The notes beneath the pieces were generated by a model that did no database searches, had not been told where the DNA came from, and worked only from the letters and a program-made list of their open reading frames with translations. Source: Streptomyces sp. NRRL S-244 (GTDB taxonomy: Bacteria > Actinomycetota > Actinomycetes > Streptomycetales > Streptomycetaceae). Taken from it: DNA of 64,000 nt. The translations under genes were made by a program, and so were the position numbers. Below are positions 1 through 7,536 of the stretch, in pieces. Where the stretch lies: assembly GCF_000717915.1 (NCBI RefSeq), contig NZ_JOCX01000007.1, positions 124,001-188,000 of the forward strand, read 5' to 3'. Every line of letters begins with the position of its first letter. Position 1 is the first letter of the stretch.

Positions 1-1184
1 ATGCGGGTGGCCTCGTGGAACTGCGGGACGTTGGAGGGCGATTCGTTGACCCAGAGGGTGTTCTCCGGGGCGCCCTGCGCGATGGCCGTCAGCGCGGCGA
101 GCGGGGTGAGCACCCCGTCGGCCGACTCGGGGAACCGCACCTGCTCGTGCGGTGCGGGCGCGCCCGCACCCGCGCCGGCGGCCGGGAGCCGCTCCGCGAG
201 GGCCCGTACGGTCAGTGCCAGGTCCGCGACGACCGCGTCCCCGACGGGGGCCCGGGAGGCCTCCTCGGCGTCCCGGGTGAGGAGCACGAGCTCGGCGCCC
301 TCGGGCAGGTGGGAGCCGGGGACGTACGGGTAGTAGCGGAACACGGGGGCGCCGACCACGACGACCAGGTCGTGTCCCGCGAGCTGCCGGCCGAGCGGCC
401 CGATCGCCGGGGCCAGATCCCCGCGGAACTGCGGGTGGCTGCGGGGGAAGGAGACGCGGGCGGCGACGGGCGCCGCCCAGACGGGCAGCCCGGTGCGCTC
501 GGCGAGTGCGAGGACGGCGTCCCAGGCGCCGGAGGCGTCGACGTCGTCGCCGACGACGAGGACGGCGGAGCGGGCGCGGGAGATCCGGTCGGCGAGCGCC
601 GCGACCGTGGCGGCGTCGGGAGCGGCGGCGTGCGTGATCCGGCGGGCGGCGGCGGCCCGGCCGGCCAGGTCCTCCGCCTCGGTCAGCTCCGCGTCGAAAT
701 CGTCCATGGGGAGGGAGAGGAACACCGGCCCGTGGGGCGGGGTCTCGGCGATCTGCACGGCGCGGGCCAGCGCGGCCGGGACGTCGGCGGGGCGCGGGGG
801 CTCGTACGCCCACTTGACGGCGGGCTGCGGGAGCAGCGTGGCCTGCGGGTTGGAGAGCAGGGCCTCCATGGTGAGCATGGCGCGTACCTGCTGGCCCGCG
901 GTGACGACCATCGGGGTGCGGTTCGCGCGGGCGTTCAGGATGGCGCCCATCGCGTTGCCGGTGCCGGGCCCGGTGTGCAGGTTGACGAGGGAGGTGGTTC
1001 TGGAGGCGAGGGCGAAACCGTCGGCCATGCCGACGACGACCGCCTCCTGGAGGCCGAGGACGTACCGGAAGTCTTCGGGGAAGCGCTTGAGCATCGGCAG
1101 TTCGGTCGAGCCGGGGTTGCCGAAGACCGTGGTGATACCACGTGCTCGTAGAACGTCCAGGACTGATTCGCGAACCGTGCGCAT
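1..1184 (-). CDS. mdlC: Benzoylformate decarboxylase-like ThDP enzyme (3' end cut by window edge)
   Basis: Thiamine-diphosphate enzyme expected to decarboxylate an aryl 2-oxo acid such as benzoylformate to an aldehyde. About 394 N-terminal residues are visible (full family length about 530), so the C-terminal ThDP pyrophosphate motif lies outside the window. The N-terminal PYR domain has FGNPGS (residues 21-26), the cofactor-activating glutamate in GLQEAV (Glu47) and NLHTGPGTGNAMG with His70. These fall at the same numbers as Ser26, Glu47 and His70 of Pseudomonas putida benzoylformate decarboxylase, as I recall that protein. The second catalytic His of that enzyme (His281, in FRYH) aligns with Tyr285 here (FRYY). 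The ATG at 1184 follows GGAAGGA. It could be another 2-oxo acid decarboxylase, but the match with the BFD subfamily is close. Confidence 0.85.
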   Translation of the reverse strand, partial: MRTVRESVLDVLRARGITTVFGNPGSTELPMLKRFPEDFRYVLGLQEAVVVGMADGFALASRTTSLVNLHTGPGTGNAMGAILNARANRTPMVVTAGQQVRAMLTMEALLSNPQATLLPQPAVKWAYEPPRPADVPAALARAVQIAETPPHGPVFLSLPMDDFDAELTEAEDLAGRAAAARRITHAAAPDAATVAALADRISRARSAVLVVGDDVDASGAWDAVLALAERTGLPVWAAPVAARVSFPRSHPQFRGDLAPAIGPLGRQLAGHDLVVVVGAPVFRYYPYVPGSHLPEGAELVLLTRDAEEASRAPVGDAVVADLALTVRALAERLPAAGAGAGAPAPHEQVRFPESADGVLTPLAALTAIAQGAPENTLWVNESPSNVPQFHEATR

Positions 1185-1224
1185 TCGGTGTCCTTCCGCG
1201 CAGCCGGGGGCACTGTCGGTGATC

Positions 1225-1253
1225 AATCCAGCACACTGAGTTGATCTTTACAA
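1225..1253 (-). promoter_or_regulatory. Candidate promoter of the decarboxylase gene
   Basis: On the minus strand TTGTAA (1253-1248) and TGGATT (1230-1225) are separated by 17 nt in a locally AT-rich stretch, about 40 nt upstream of the ATG. This fits a vegetative sigma-70-like promoter. The assignment rests on sequence only. Confidence 0.4.
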
Positions 1254-1468
1254 AAAGCCTCCACGGCATATTCGTCTCTGCTATGCGCGCCCCGCGTGCC
1301 CGCTTCCCCACTGGCCACACGGCCGGGCGGGGTTGACGCCGTGTCCAGGGGGTGCGTCCGATGTCCCCCCGATGGGTGGACGGGGCTCGGCGCTCGTGGG
1401 CCCCGGGGGATGCTCCGGCGCGGTGAAGCGCGGACCGGCCGGGACCGGCGGCCGCGGGCGACGAGGGC

Positions 1469-1855
1469 TCAGGGGCGGAACCGGAGCGGGTGGTCCGCCG
1501 GGACCTCCACCACGGCGATGCGCACGCCGTCCGGGTCGGCGATCCACATCTCGATCAGGCCCCAGGGCTCCCGCCGGGGCGGCCGCAGCACCTCGGCGCC
1601 CCGCGTCAGCAGCTCCTCGTACGCCGCCTGCGCGTCGGTGACTTGGAGCCACAGCCGGAGCCCGGGAGCGGGCGGCTCCTCGGCGCGCCCCGAGACCTCG
1701 AGGAAGCCGCCGCCCAGGAAGTAGACCGTCCCGCGTTCCGGCCCGGTGCCGAACTCCCGGTAGACGGCGAGCCCCAGGGTGGTGCCGTAGAAGGCGCGCG
1801 AGCGCTCCGGGTCCGTGGGGGTGAGCAGGACGCGGCTGCCGAGTACGTGCACCAT
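1469..1855 (-). CDS. VOC (glyoxalase/bleomycin-resistance) superfamily protein
   Basis: A 128-residue single-domain protein of the vicinal oxygen chelate fold. These act as metal-dependent lyases, dioxygenases or drug-binding proteins in the cytoplasm. It has the N-terminal pattern RVLLTPTDPERSRAFYGTTLGL, a YFLGGGFLEV strand and the closing signature WIADPDGVRIAVVEV, typical of the family. I start it at the internal ATG (1855), because the 12 residues before it look like translated leader. Spacing and orientation give no operon partner; the next gene on this strand (ohrR) begins 290 nt upstream. No substrate can be inferred. Confidence 0.85.
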   Translation of the reverse strand: MVHVLGSRVLLTPTDPERSRAFYGTTLGLAVYREFGTGPERGTVYFLGGGFLEVSGRAEEPPAPGLRLWLQVTDAQAAYEELLTRGAEVLRPPRREPWGLIEMWIADPDGVRIAVVEVPADHPLRFRP

Positions 1856-2144
1856 GCCGGCGAACCTACCCCCGGCGCCGGGGCACCACACGGCGGACGC
1901 CCCCGGACAGGGTGCGCGTCAGCCGCAGCCCGGGGCGTACAAAGTGCCCGGGACCTGGCGCCGCCGCAGCTCCCGGTCGTGCGGCCCGGCGGTGGCCGCG
2001 CACAGTCGGGGCAGCAGCCGGGCCGTGGTGTCGGCCGCTCCGCTGACCGGGGTGCGGCCGTCCGGGCTGAACGCGAGCGCGCCCACCAGGTTTAGGAGCC
2101 GCGGCGGCCTCCGGGAAGCGTTTCGCCCGCTTCGCCGGGGCCGG

Positions 2145-2618
2145 TCAGGCCTCGGGGACGGCGGCGTCGAGGGCCGCGGTGAGGCGGTGCAGGCGGATCT
2201 GGAGATCCCGGATCTCGGCGAGCTCGAAGCCCGTCGCGGCCGCGATCCGGCGCGGCACCTCCACCGCGCGTGCGCGCAGCTCCGTGCCGGCCCCGGTGAG
2301 GCCGACGTGGACGGACCGCTCGTCCTCGGTGCTGCGCTCCCGGTGGACCAGTCCGGCCGCCTCGAGGCGCTTGAGCAGCGGCGAGAGCGTCCCGGAGTCG
2401 AGTCGGAGGTGGTTTCCGATCTCCTTGACGGGCGTCGTGCCGTGCTCCCACAGCACCAGCATCACCAGGTACTGCGGATAGGTCAGGCCGAGGTCCTTGA
2501 GGACGACGCGGTAGAGGCCGTTGAAGGCCCGGCTCGCCGAGTTCAGCGCGAAGCAGATCTGGCCGTCCAGGCGGAGGAAGTCCTCCTCGCGGAGGGTTCG
2601 GGGGGGCTGCTCGCTCAT
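2145..2618 (-). CDS. ohrR: OhrR, one-cysteine organic-peroxide-sensing MarR repressor
   Basis: MarR-family winged-helix repressor of 157 residues that senses organic hydroperoxides and represses ohr. The reactive cysteine is Cys22 in LDGQICFAL, and it is the only cysteine, so this is the one-Cys (Bacillus OhrR) type, which needs a small thiol for full oxidation. The DNA-binding wing has [13 protein letters not shown] and STEDERSV, near-identical to the Bacillus protein. The start is the internal ATG (2618). The gene is divergent from ohr (2742) across 123 nt that contain a perfect palindrome over a promoter-like -35 box, the classic self-regulated pair. Confident. Confidence 0.95.
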   Translation of the reverse strand: MSEQPPRTLREEDFLRLDGQICFALNSASRAFNGLYRVVLKDLGLTYPQYLVMLVLWEHGTTPVKEIGNHLRLDSGTLSPLLKRLEAAGLVHRERSTEDERSVHVGLTGAGTELRARAVEVPRRIAAATGFELAEIRDLQIRLHRLTAALDAAVPEA

Positions 2619-2656
2619 GGACGCAAGTGTACCCGGGCAAGGCTTGTGAGGCATTT

Positions 2657-2670
2657 AGTTGTGCACAACT
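2657..2670. promoter_or_regulatory. OhrR operator candidate (14-bp perfect palindrome)
   Basis: AGTTGTGCACAACT is a perfect 14-bp inverted repeat between ohrR and ohr, in an island of low GC. It covers the -35 box of the ohr promoter candidate, so bound OhrR would block RNA polymerase. A second half-site-like AATTGTGTG follows at 2673. Confidence 0.7.
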
Positions 2671-2687
2671 TAATTGTGTGCTCTACT
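2659..2687 (+). promoter_or_regulatory. Candidate ohr promoter
   Basis: TTGTGC (2659-2664) and TCTACT (2682-2687) are 17 nt apart, 55 nt upstream of the ohr ATG. The -35 half lies inside the OhrR palindrome. Confidence 0.5.
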
Positions 2688-2741
2688 TCTGGAGTCAGCC
2701 GATCACCGGCTGGACGGTCACCACCGCGAGAGGAACCCCTG

Positions 2742-3152
2742 ATGGACGCGCTGTACACCGCTGTCGCCACCGCCAACGGCCGCGAGGGCCGCACGGTCAG
2801 CTCCGACGGCCAGATCGACCTCGCTCTCGCCATGCCCCCGGCTCTCGGCGGCAGCGGCCAGGGCACCAACCCCGAGCAGCTCTTCGCGGCGGGCTACGCG
2901 GCCTGCTTCGCCAGCGCCCTCGGCCTGGTCGGCCGGCAGGCGAAGGTCGACACCGGTGAGGTGTCGGTCACCGCTGAGGTCTCGATCGGCAAGGACGACA
3001 CGGGCTTCGGCCTGGCCGTCACCCTGCGTGTCGAGCTGCCGGAATCCCTCGCCGGTGAGACGGGCGAGCTGCTGGTCAAGCAGGCCCACGAGGTCTGCCC
3101 CTACTCCAAGGCCACCCGCGGCAACATCCAGGTCGACCTGGTGGTCGAGTAG
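2742..3152 (+). CDS. ohr: Ohr, organic hydroperoxide resistance protein
   Basis: A 136-residue OsmC/Ohr-family thiol peroxidase that reduces organic hydroperoxides with lipoylated proteins as electron donor (family knowledge). Both redox cysteines are present: the peroxidatic Cys in GYAACFASAL (about residue 53) and the resolving Cys in HEVCPYSKATRGN (about residue 117). The N-terminal opening LYTAVATANGREG and the closing NIQVDLVV strand are typical. AGAGGA precedes the ATG. The gene is divergent from ohrR and is very probably derepressed by it under peroxide stress. A hairpin follows 50 nt after the stop. Confidence 0.96.
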   Translation: MDALYTAVATANGREGRTVSSDGQIDLALAMPPALGGSGQGTNPEQLFAAGYAACFASALGLVGRQAKVDTGEVSVTAEVSIGKDDTGFGLAVTLRVELPESLAGETGELLVKQAHEVCPYSKATRGNIQVDLVVE

Positions 3153-3159
3153 TCCTGAC

Positions 3160-3197
3160 GGGGGTCCTCCCCTGAGGCGGGGGTCCTCCCCTAAGGC
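3160..3197. repeat. 19-nt tandem direct repeat, two copies
   Basis: A 19-nt unit beginning GGGGGTCCTCCCCT occurs twice back to back (3160-3178 and 3179-3197), with one mismatch between copies. It sits between the ohr stop codon and its terminator hairpin. Function unknown. Confidence 0.8.
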
Positions 3198-3203
3198 CCC
3201 CGG

Positions 3204-3223
3204 CCCGCCCCGTCAGGGGCGGG
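3204..3223 (+). terminator. Terminator-like hairpin after ohr
   Basis: CCCGCCCC, loop GTCA, GGGGCGGG: a perfect 8-bp GC stem 51 nt after the ohr stop, without a U-run, as is common in Streptomyces. Confidence 0.6.
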
Positions 3224-3273
3224 TCAGGGCGTTCCCCGAGGACGGGCGGATCCGGCGCGGCCATGATCGATCC

Positions 3274-3900
3274 ATGTGGAACTCACCATGGCAGCGGGCG
3301 GCGTTCAGCGTCGGTCCGCTCTGCATGACGGCCTACGGGCTCATCCGGCTGACCGATGAGGAGCACGGCCCCGGTCTGGCCTGGTCTTCGGGCCATCTCT
3401 TCTTCCTGGCAGCCGTGGTGTGCTTCATCCCCGTCGTGCTGGGGATGCGGAGGATGGCCGCGGCGGGTCGGGCCCGGGCCGGCCGGGGACTCGCCGGTGC
3501 CGGCGCGGTGACCGCCCTGCTCGGCGTGGCCGCGGTCGTCGCGCAGGTGGTCATCGACCTCGTCGCCGGGTTCCTCAGCGAGGACCGCGAGGCGATGCGC
3601 GAACTCTTCCGGCGCGTCAAGAGCCACGCCGGTGTGGAGCCCGCCGTCTACACCGTCGGTCCACTCCTGTTCTACGTCGGCCTGCTGCTGCTCCTGACCC
3701 AGCTGGCGGCCCTGCGCCGGACAGCCGCCTGGCGGCCCCTCGCCGTGGTAGCCGGCATCGTGGCCACGGGTGTCAGCCTGGACCTGCTGCCGCTGGCGGG
3801 GCTGCTGTTCCTCCTCGCGTTCGCGCCCCTGGGGCGGCAGATCGACGACGCGGACCGCCGTCCGCCGGCGGCCACGGCCACGGCCTCACCGGGCCGCTGA
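3274..3900 (+). CDS. Integral membrane protein, six predicted segments, unknown function
   Basis: A 208-residue hydrophobic protein. I see membrane segments near residues 7-23, 33-50, 68-90, 127-145, 150-165 and 170-188, with the short loop GMRRMAAAGRARAGRG on the likely cytoplasmic side and an Asp/Arg-rich soluble tail. It has no signature I can name. The ATG at 3274 is preceded by a weak purine tract. It stands alone after the ohr terminator, and its last 15 nt overlap the 3' end of the convergent hydrolase gene, so the two transcripts collide. Confidence 0.7.
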   Translation: MWNSPWQRAAFSVGPLCMTAYGLIRLTDEEHGPGLAWSSGHLFFLAAVVCFIPVVLGMRRMAAAGRARAGRGLAGAGAVTALLGVAAVVAQVVIDLVAGFLSEDREAMRELFRRVKSHAGVEPAVYTVGPLLFYVGLLLLLTQLAALRRTAAWRPLAVVAGIVATGVSLDLLPLAGLLFLLAFAPLGRQIDDADRRPPAATATASPGR

Positions 3901-4578
3901 CGGGACCGGCGCGGCAGGGACGTGGTCCGTGAACAGGGCCTCCGGGAGCGGGGCCAGGCCGAGAAGGCCCAGCGTCGTGTCCGTCGTGACCCGGTGCCAG
4001 GCGGCGGCCCGGCGGAGCATCGCGTGCCCGCCGTGCGGCATCGCGATGCCCGCGGCCCGGGCCCCCCGGGCACGGGCCCGCCGTACGTAGTCCCACGACC
4101 CCTGCGCGTCGGTGACGCGGTCGGCCTCGTCGTGCAGGAGCACCACGGCCGTGTCCCCGAGGTGCAGGACCGGTTCACCCGGCGGGCACCACGGCGCGAG
4201 CCCCACCACCGCGCGGACGAGCGGGTCGGCGGCGGCCCGCAATGCGGCGCGCCCGCCCATGGAGTGCCCGACCAGCACCACGGGCAGGGGCCCGGCCACG
4301 CAGCACAGCTCGCGCAGCGCCTGCCACACGTCGTGGACCGGATCCGCGCGGTTGCCGTTCCAGCCCCGGTGCTCGTAGCGGACCTCCGCCACCACCACGC
4401 CCCGCGCCGCCCCCGCGCCCGCGATCGCCCGCGCGAACGGACGCATCCGCAGCCCCGGCAGGTTCGCCCGCGGCGGCGCGTCGAGCCCCTCCGCCCGCCC
4501 TCCGTGCAGCAGGAGCACCGCGGCCGTCGGGTCCTGCGGCACCCGGTGCAGCACCAGCGCACCCGTCGGCGCCCTCAC
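3886..4578 (-). CDS. Alpha/beta hydrolase (last gene of the SigK-linked lipid operon)
   Basis: A 230-residue alpha/beta-hydrolase with all expected elements: LLLHGGR oxyanion region near the N terminus, nucleophile elbow GHSMGG, an acidic residue in LLHDEADRVT and a C-terminal catalytic His in PHGGHAML. It has no signal peptide, so it is cytoplasmic. The GTG start at 4578 overlaps the TGA of the upstream DUF1295 gene (GTGA), the last of four such overlaps in this operon, which implies translational coupling and a shared role, perhaps acyl-ester or lipid turnover. As I remember it, the mycobacterial SigK locus does not include this hydrolase, so it appears to be a Streptomyces addition. Confidence 0.88.
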   Translation of the reverse strand: MRAPTGALVLHRVPQDPTAAVLLLHGGRAEGLDAPPRANLPGLRMRPFARAIAGAGAARGVVVAEVRYEHRGWNGNRADPVHDVWQALRELCCVAGPLPVVLVGHSMGGRAALRAAADPLVRAVVGLAPWCPPGEPVLHLGDTAVVLLHDEADRVTDAQGSWDYVRRARARGARAAGIAMPHGGHAMLRRAAAWHRVTTDTTLGLLGLAPLPEALFTDHVPAAPVPSAAR

Positions 4579-5384
4579 GCCCGGCCTCCCCGCGGCGGCA
4601 GCGGGAGGAACCCGCTGGTACGGGCGGTGTAATCCGCGAAACCGGGCCGGTCCGCCATCCGGGCCTCCAGCAGCCGCTTGCCACTCCCCACCGTCAGCAG
4701 CAGCGTCATGGCCACCGGGGACACCACGCACGGCAGCGCGGCCCGCCAGGTCCCGCATACGGGCAGGTAGAGCCCCCACCAGACCAAGGAGTCCCCGAAG
4801 TAGTTCGGGTGGCGGGTCCACGCCCACAGACCCCGGTCCATGACCGCGGCCCGGTGCGCCGGATCGGCCTTGAACCGCGCGAGCTGGAAATCCCCCACGG
4901 CCTCGAAGCCCAGACCCGCCGCCCACAGCGCCGCTCCGAGTACGTCGAGCGCGCCGAGGGGGGAGTCCACGTAGGACGCGGCCTGCACGGGCAGGGAGAC
5001 CAGCCAGACCAGGCCCGCCTGGAGCAGGTACACCGTGAGCAGGGCGCGCACCTGCGGATTCCCCCGCCCCCGGGCCAGGAACTGCGTGTAGCGGGGGTCC
5101 TCGCCGTGCCCGCGGCCGCGCCAGGCGAGGTGCAATGCCAGCCGCACCCCCCAGACGACCGTGGCAGCGGCGACCAGCAGCCGGCGGCCGCCGTTCCCGT
5201 GACCGGCCGACAGGACGTACGAGACCACCGCGATCGCGGCGAACGCCAGGCCCCAGGCGATGTCCGCCGTCCGGTGCAGACGCCGGGCCGTCCCGACCGC
5301 GAAGGCCAGGAGCAGGACGGCGGCGGCCGCACCGGCGGCCGCGGCCAGGTTGCTCCCGAGGGCCTCCCAGGAGGCGGCGTTCAC
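4575..5384 (-). CDS. DUF1295 (steroid-5-alpha-reductase-like) membrane protein
   Basis: A 269-residue polytopic membrane protein with about seven hydrophobic segments and the family signature TRHPNYFGDSLVWWG (about residues 180-194). This motif is shared by DUF1295, steroid 5-alpha-reductase and isoprenylcysteine methyltransferase-type enzymes, where it forms the cofactor site (family knowledge). It is the counterpart of Rv0446c beside mycobacterial sigK. The GTG at 5384 overlaps the stop of the Cfa-type gene, and its own stop overlaps the hydrolase start. A role in reducing or modifying an unsaturated lipid made by its neighbours is an inference. Confidence 0.88.
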   Translation of the reverse strand: MNAASWEALGSNLAAAAGAAAAVLLLAFAVGTARRLHRTADIAWGLAFAAIAVVSYVLSAGHGNGGRRLLVAAATVVWGVRLALHLAWRGRGHGEDPRYTQFLARGRGNPQVRALLTVYLLQAGLVWLVSLPVQAASYVDSPLGALDVLGAALWAAGLGFEAVGDFQLARFKADPAHRAAVMDRGLWAWTRHPNYFGDSLVWWGLYLPVCGTWRAALPCVVSPVAMTLLLTVGSGKRLLEARMADRPGFADYTARTSGFLPLPPRGGRA

Positions 5385-6682
5385 CGCCCCGCCCCCAGCG
5401 CGACGTCCTCCGTCAGCAGCAGTTGCCGGACGTCGAGGTAGCGGGCCCGGAACCCGGCTTCCGAGTAGGCCAGGTAGAACTCCCACATCCGCCGGAACGT
5501 CGCGTCGAAGCCGAGCGCCGCCACGGCCTCGGCCCGCTCCGCGAAGCGCTCCCGCCACAGGCACAGCGTCTGCGCGTAGTGGTCTCCGTACCCCTGGTCG
5601 GAGACGATCCGCAGCCCCGCACCGGCCGCGTGCGCCTCGATGGCCTCGCGGGAGGGGATCAGACCGCCGGGGAAGACGTACTTGCTGATCCAGGTGTGCG
5701 TACGGGCGGTGCGCAGCATCCGCTCGTGCCCCATCGTGATGGACTGGAGCGCGATCCGTCCGCCGGGCACCACCGCATCGCGCAGGGCGGCGAAGTACGT
5801 CGGCCAGAAGTCCCTGCCGACCGCCTCGATCATCTCCACGCTCACCACCGCGTCGTACCGCCCCTCCAGGTCACGGTAGTCCCGCAGTTCCACGTCCACC
5901 CGGCCGGCGAGCCCCGCGGCGGCGATCCGGCGGCGGGCGAGGTGCTGCTGCTCCGCGGAGAGGGTCACCGTCGTCACGTGCGCCCCCCGCTCGGCCGCGC
6001 GCAGCGCGAGCTCGCCCCAGCCGGTGCCGATCTCCAGCACGCGCTTGCCCGGGCCGACGCAGGCGAGGTCCAGCAGCCGGTCGATCTTCCGGTGCTGCGC
6101 GGCCGGCAGGCTCTCGTGGCGCGCGGGGAAGGAGGTGAACACGGCGGAGGAGTACGACAGGGTCTCGTCGAGGAAGAGGGCGAACAGCTCGTTCGACAGG
6201 TCGTAGTGGCGATGGATGTTCTCCCGGGCCCCGGACCGGGAGTTCAGCTGCGCCTCGGGCCGGCGCTGCACCCACGCTCCGCGCAGCCTGCGCAGCGGGG
6301 CGGGGACGAGGTCGTCCACGTGCAGGGCGAGGACCGTCAGCAGGCCGGTCAGGTCGTCGCTGTCCCACTCGCCCGCCATGTAGGACTCGCCGAAGCCGAT
6401 CAGGCCGTGCGCCCCGATCCTGCGGAAGAAGGCGTCCGGGTCGTGGACGGTCAGCGAAGGGCCGATGCCCCGGGCCGGTTCGGCGCCGAAGCGGCAGCGC
6501 AGGGGCAGGGCGGTCACGGCACGCCGGACCAGCCGGCGGGCGACGGCCGCGTGCCCGAAGGGGGCCGCCGGCGGCCGCGCCACGTCCGGCCACGCGTGGG
6601 CGCGGGGGTCGGCATCGAAGTGGACGGCTGCGGCGTGCCGCTTCGCGGGCTCGTCGGCGGTGCGGGGGAGCGAAAGGGTCAC
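5381..6682 (-). CDS. Cyclopropane-fatty-acid-synthase-family lipid methyltransferase (UfaA1-like)
   Basis: A 433-residue SAM-dependent methyltransferase of the Cfa/CmaA family, which acts on a double bond of membrane phospholipid acyl chains. It has an N-terminal lipid-binding region (residues 1-130), HYDLSNELFALFLDETLSYSS, the SAM motif VLEIGTGWGELAL and IFPGG-type substrate loop KYVFPGGLIPS. The glutamate of VEMIEAVG and the His of TMGHERM, equivalent to bicarbonate-site residues in CmaA1, are kept. The site Cys of YSCA in E. coli Cfa and CmaA1 is Ser here (YSSA). Its Mycobacterium counterpart in this gene context, UfaA1, is reported to make methyl-branched tuberculostearate. The GTG start overlaps the DUF1365 stop. 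Confidence 0.9.
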   Translation of the reverse strand: MTLSLPRTADEPAKRHAAAVHFDADPRAHAWPDVARPPAAPFGHAAVARRLVRRAVTALPLRCRFGAEPARGIGPSLTVHDPDAFFRRIGAHGLIGFGESYMAGEWDSDDLTGLLTVLALHVDDLVPAPLRRLRGAWVQRRPEAQLNSRSGARENIHRHYDLSNELFALFLDETLSYSSAVFTSFPARHESLPAAQHRKIDRLLDLACVGPGKRVLEIGTGWGELALRAAERGAHVTTVTLSAEQQHLARRRIAAAGLAGRVDVELRDYRDLEGRYDAVVSVEMIEAVGRDFWPTYFAALRDAVVPGGRIALQSITMGHERMLRTARTHTWISKYVFPGGLIPSREAIEAHAAGAGLRIVSDQGYGDHYAQTLCLWRERFAERAEAVAALGFDATFRRMWEFYLAYSEAGFRARYLDVRQLLLTEDVALGAGR

Positions 6683-7536
6683 GAGAGGATGCCTTCCTGG
6701 GGCGCGCGGTCGGGTCGGGGCTGTACGGGCAGCCCGCGGAGCAGCAGTCGGACGGCCTGTCGGCGGATCCCGGCCCAGACGGCGGCCGTGGACCACGGCC
6801 GCCGGGCGACCGCGCGCAGCAGGGTGAGGGAGGTGGCGGGGCGGTGGCGGCCGTGCAGGGTCGCGGTGAAGGCCCGCTGCCCGGCACGTTCGAGCTGGAC
6901 GGCGATCTCCAGCCGCTCCCGCGGCTCCGGCAGTCGCATGCGGTAGTGGCCGTCGACGGGGAAGAACGGCGAGACGTACAGCTCCTTCGTCGCCTCGGCC
7001 CGTCCGGCGTCGTCGGTGCGCAAGAGGTAGCAGTGGCGCTGTCCGTACGTGTTGTGGACCTCGCCCACGACACAGAGCAGGGCTCCGGCGCGGTCGTGGC
7101 ACCAGTACAGCGTCAGCGGGTTGAACACGTACCCCAGGACCCGGGCGTGGGCCAGCATCAGGACCTGCCCGCCGTCGAGGTGTACGCCCCGGGAGGCCAG
7201 GTACGCGTCGAGGCCGGCCCGGATGGTCGGCGCGGCGGCGAAGTGGTCCCGGGCGTCGAAGCGGGCCAGCGGGCGCAGCGGCCACGGGAGGCGGGGGAGC
7301 GCGTCCACGTCCACGAGCCACATGTACGTGCGGTGGCGGAAGGCGTGCCGTACGGGGGCCGTCCGCGCGTGGGAGACGACGCAGTCGTACAGGGCCGGCA
7401 CGGCGACGGCGGGCAGGGCGGGCGGTGTCGGCCCCGCAGCGGCCACCGGGTCCGCCGGTGCCACCGGGACCTTCGCCTCCGCCAGGACCGTCCGGCACGC
7501 CCTCTGCGCCACCGTGGGCGCCTCCACCCCGCTCAC
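6679..7536 (-). CDS. DUF1365 protein
   Basis: A 285-residue DUF1365 protein. Signatures are the N-terminal LYDCVVSHARTAPVRHAFRH, then FNPLTLYWCHD and EVHNTYGQRHCYLL, and KELYVSPFFPVDGHY in the C-terminal half. The family has no proven catalytic role; its invariant His, Asn and Tyr residues suggest an enzyme, and it recurs beside Cfa-type methyltransferases and FAD amine-oxidase-like proteins in proteobacterial and actinobacterial stress regulons. It is the counterpart of Rv0448c. The GTG start at 7536 overlaps the upstream TGA, and its stop overlaps the downstream GTG. Confidence 0.92.
   Translation of the reverse strand: MSGVEAPTVAQRACRTVLAEAKVPVAPADPVAAAGPTPPALPAVAVPALYDCVVSHARTAPVRHAFRHRTYMWLVDVDALPRLPWPLRPLARFDARDHFAAAPTIRAGLDAYLASRGVHLDGGQVLMLAHARVLGYVFNPLTLYWCHDRAGALLCVVGEVHNTYGQRHCYLLRTDDAGRAEATKELYVSPFFPVDGHYRMRLPEPRERLEIAVQLERAGQRAFTATLHGRHRPATSLTLLRAVARRPWSTAAVWAGIRRQAVRLLLRGLPVQPRPDRAPQEGILS

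Noticed and set aside
15..1151. Plus-strand open frame of 378 codons opposite the decarboxylase gene
   Set aside because: Low-complexity Gly/Arg/Val composition without any motif; the minus strand has clear ThDP-enzyme signatures.
1281..1652. Minus-strand frame in the gap left of the VOC gene
   Set aside because: Overlaps the VOC gene out of frame, with Pro/Arg/Gly-rich low-complexity sequence and no ribosome site.
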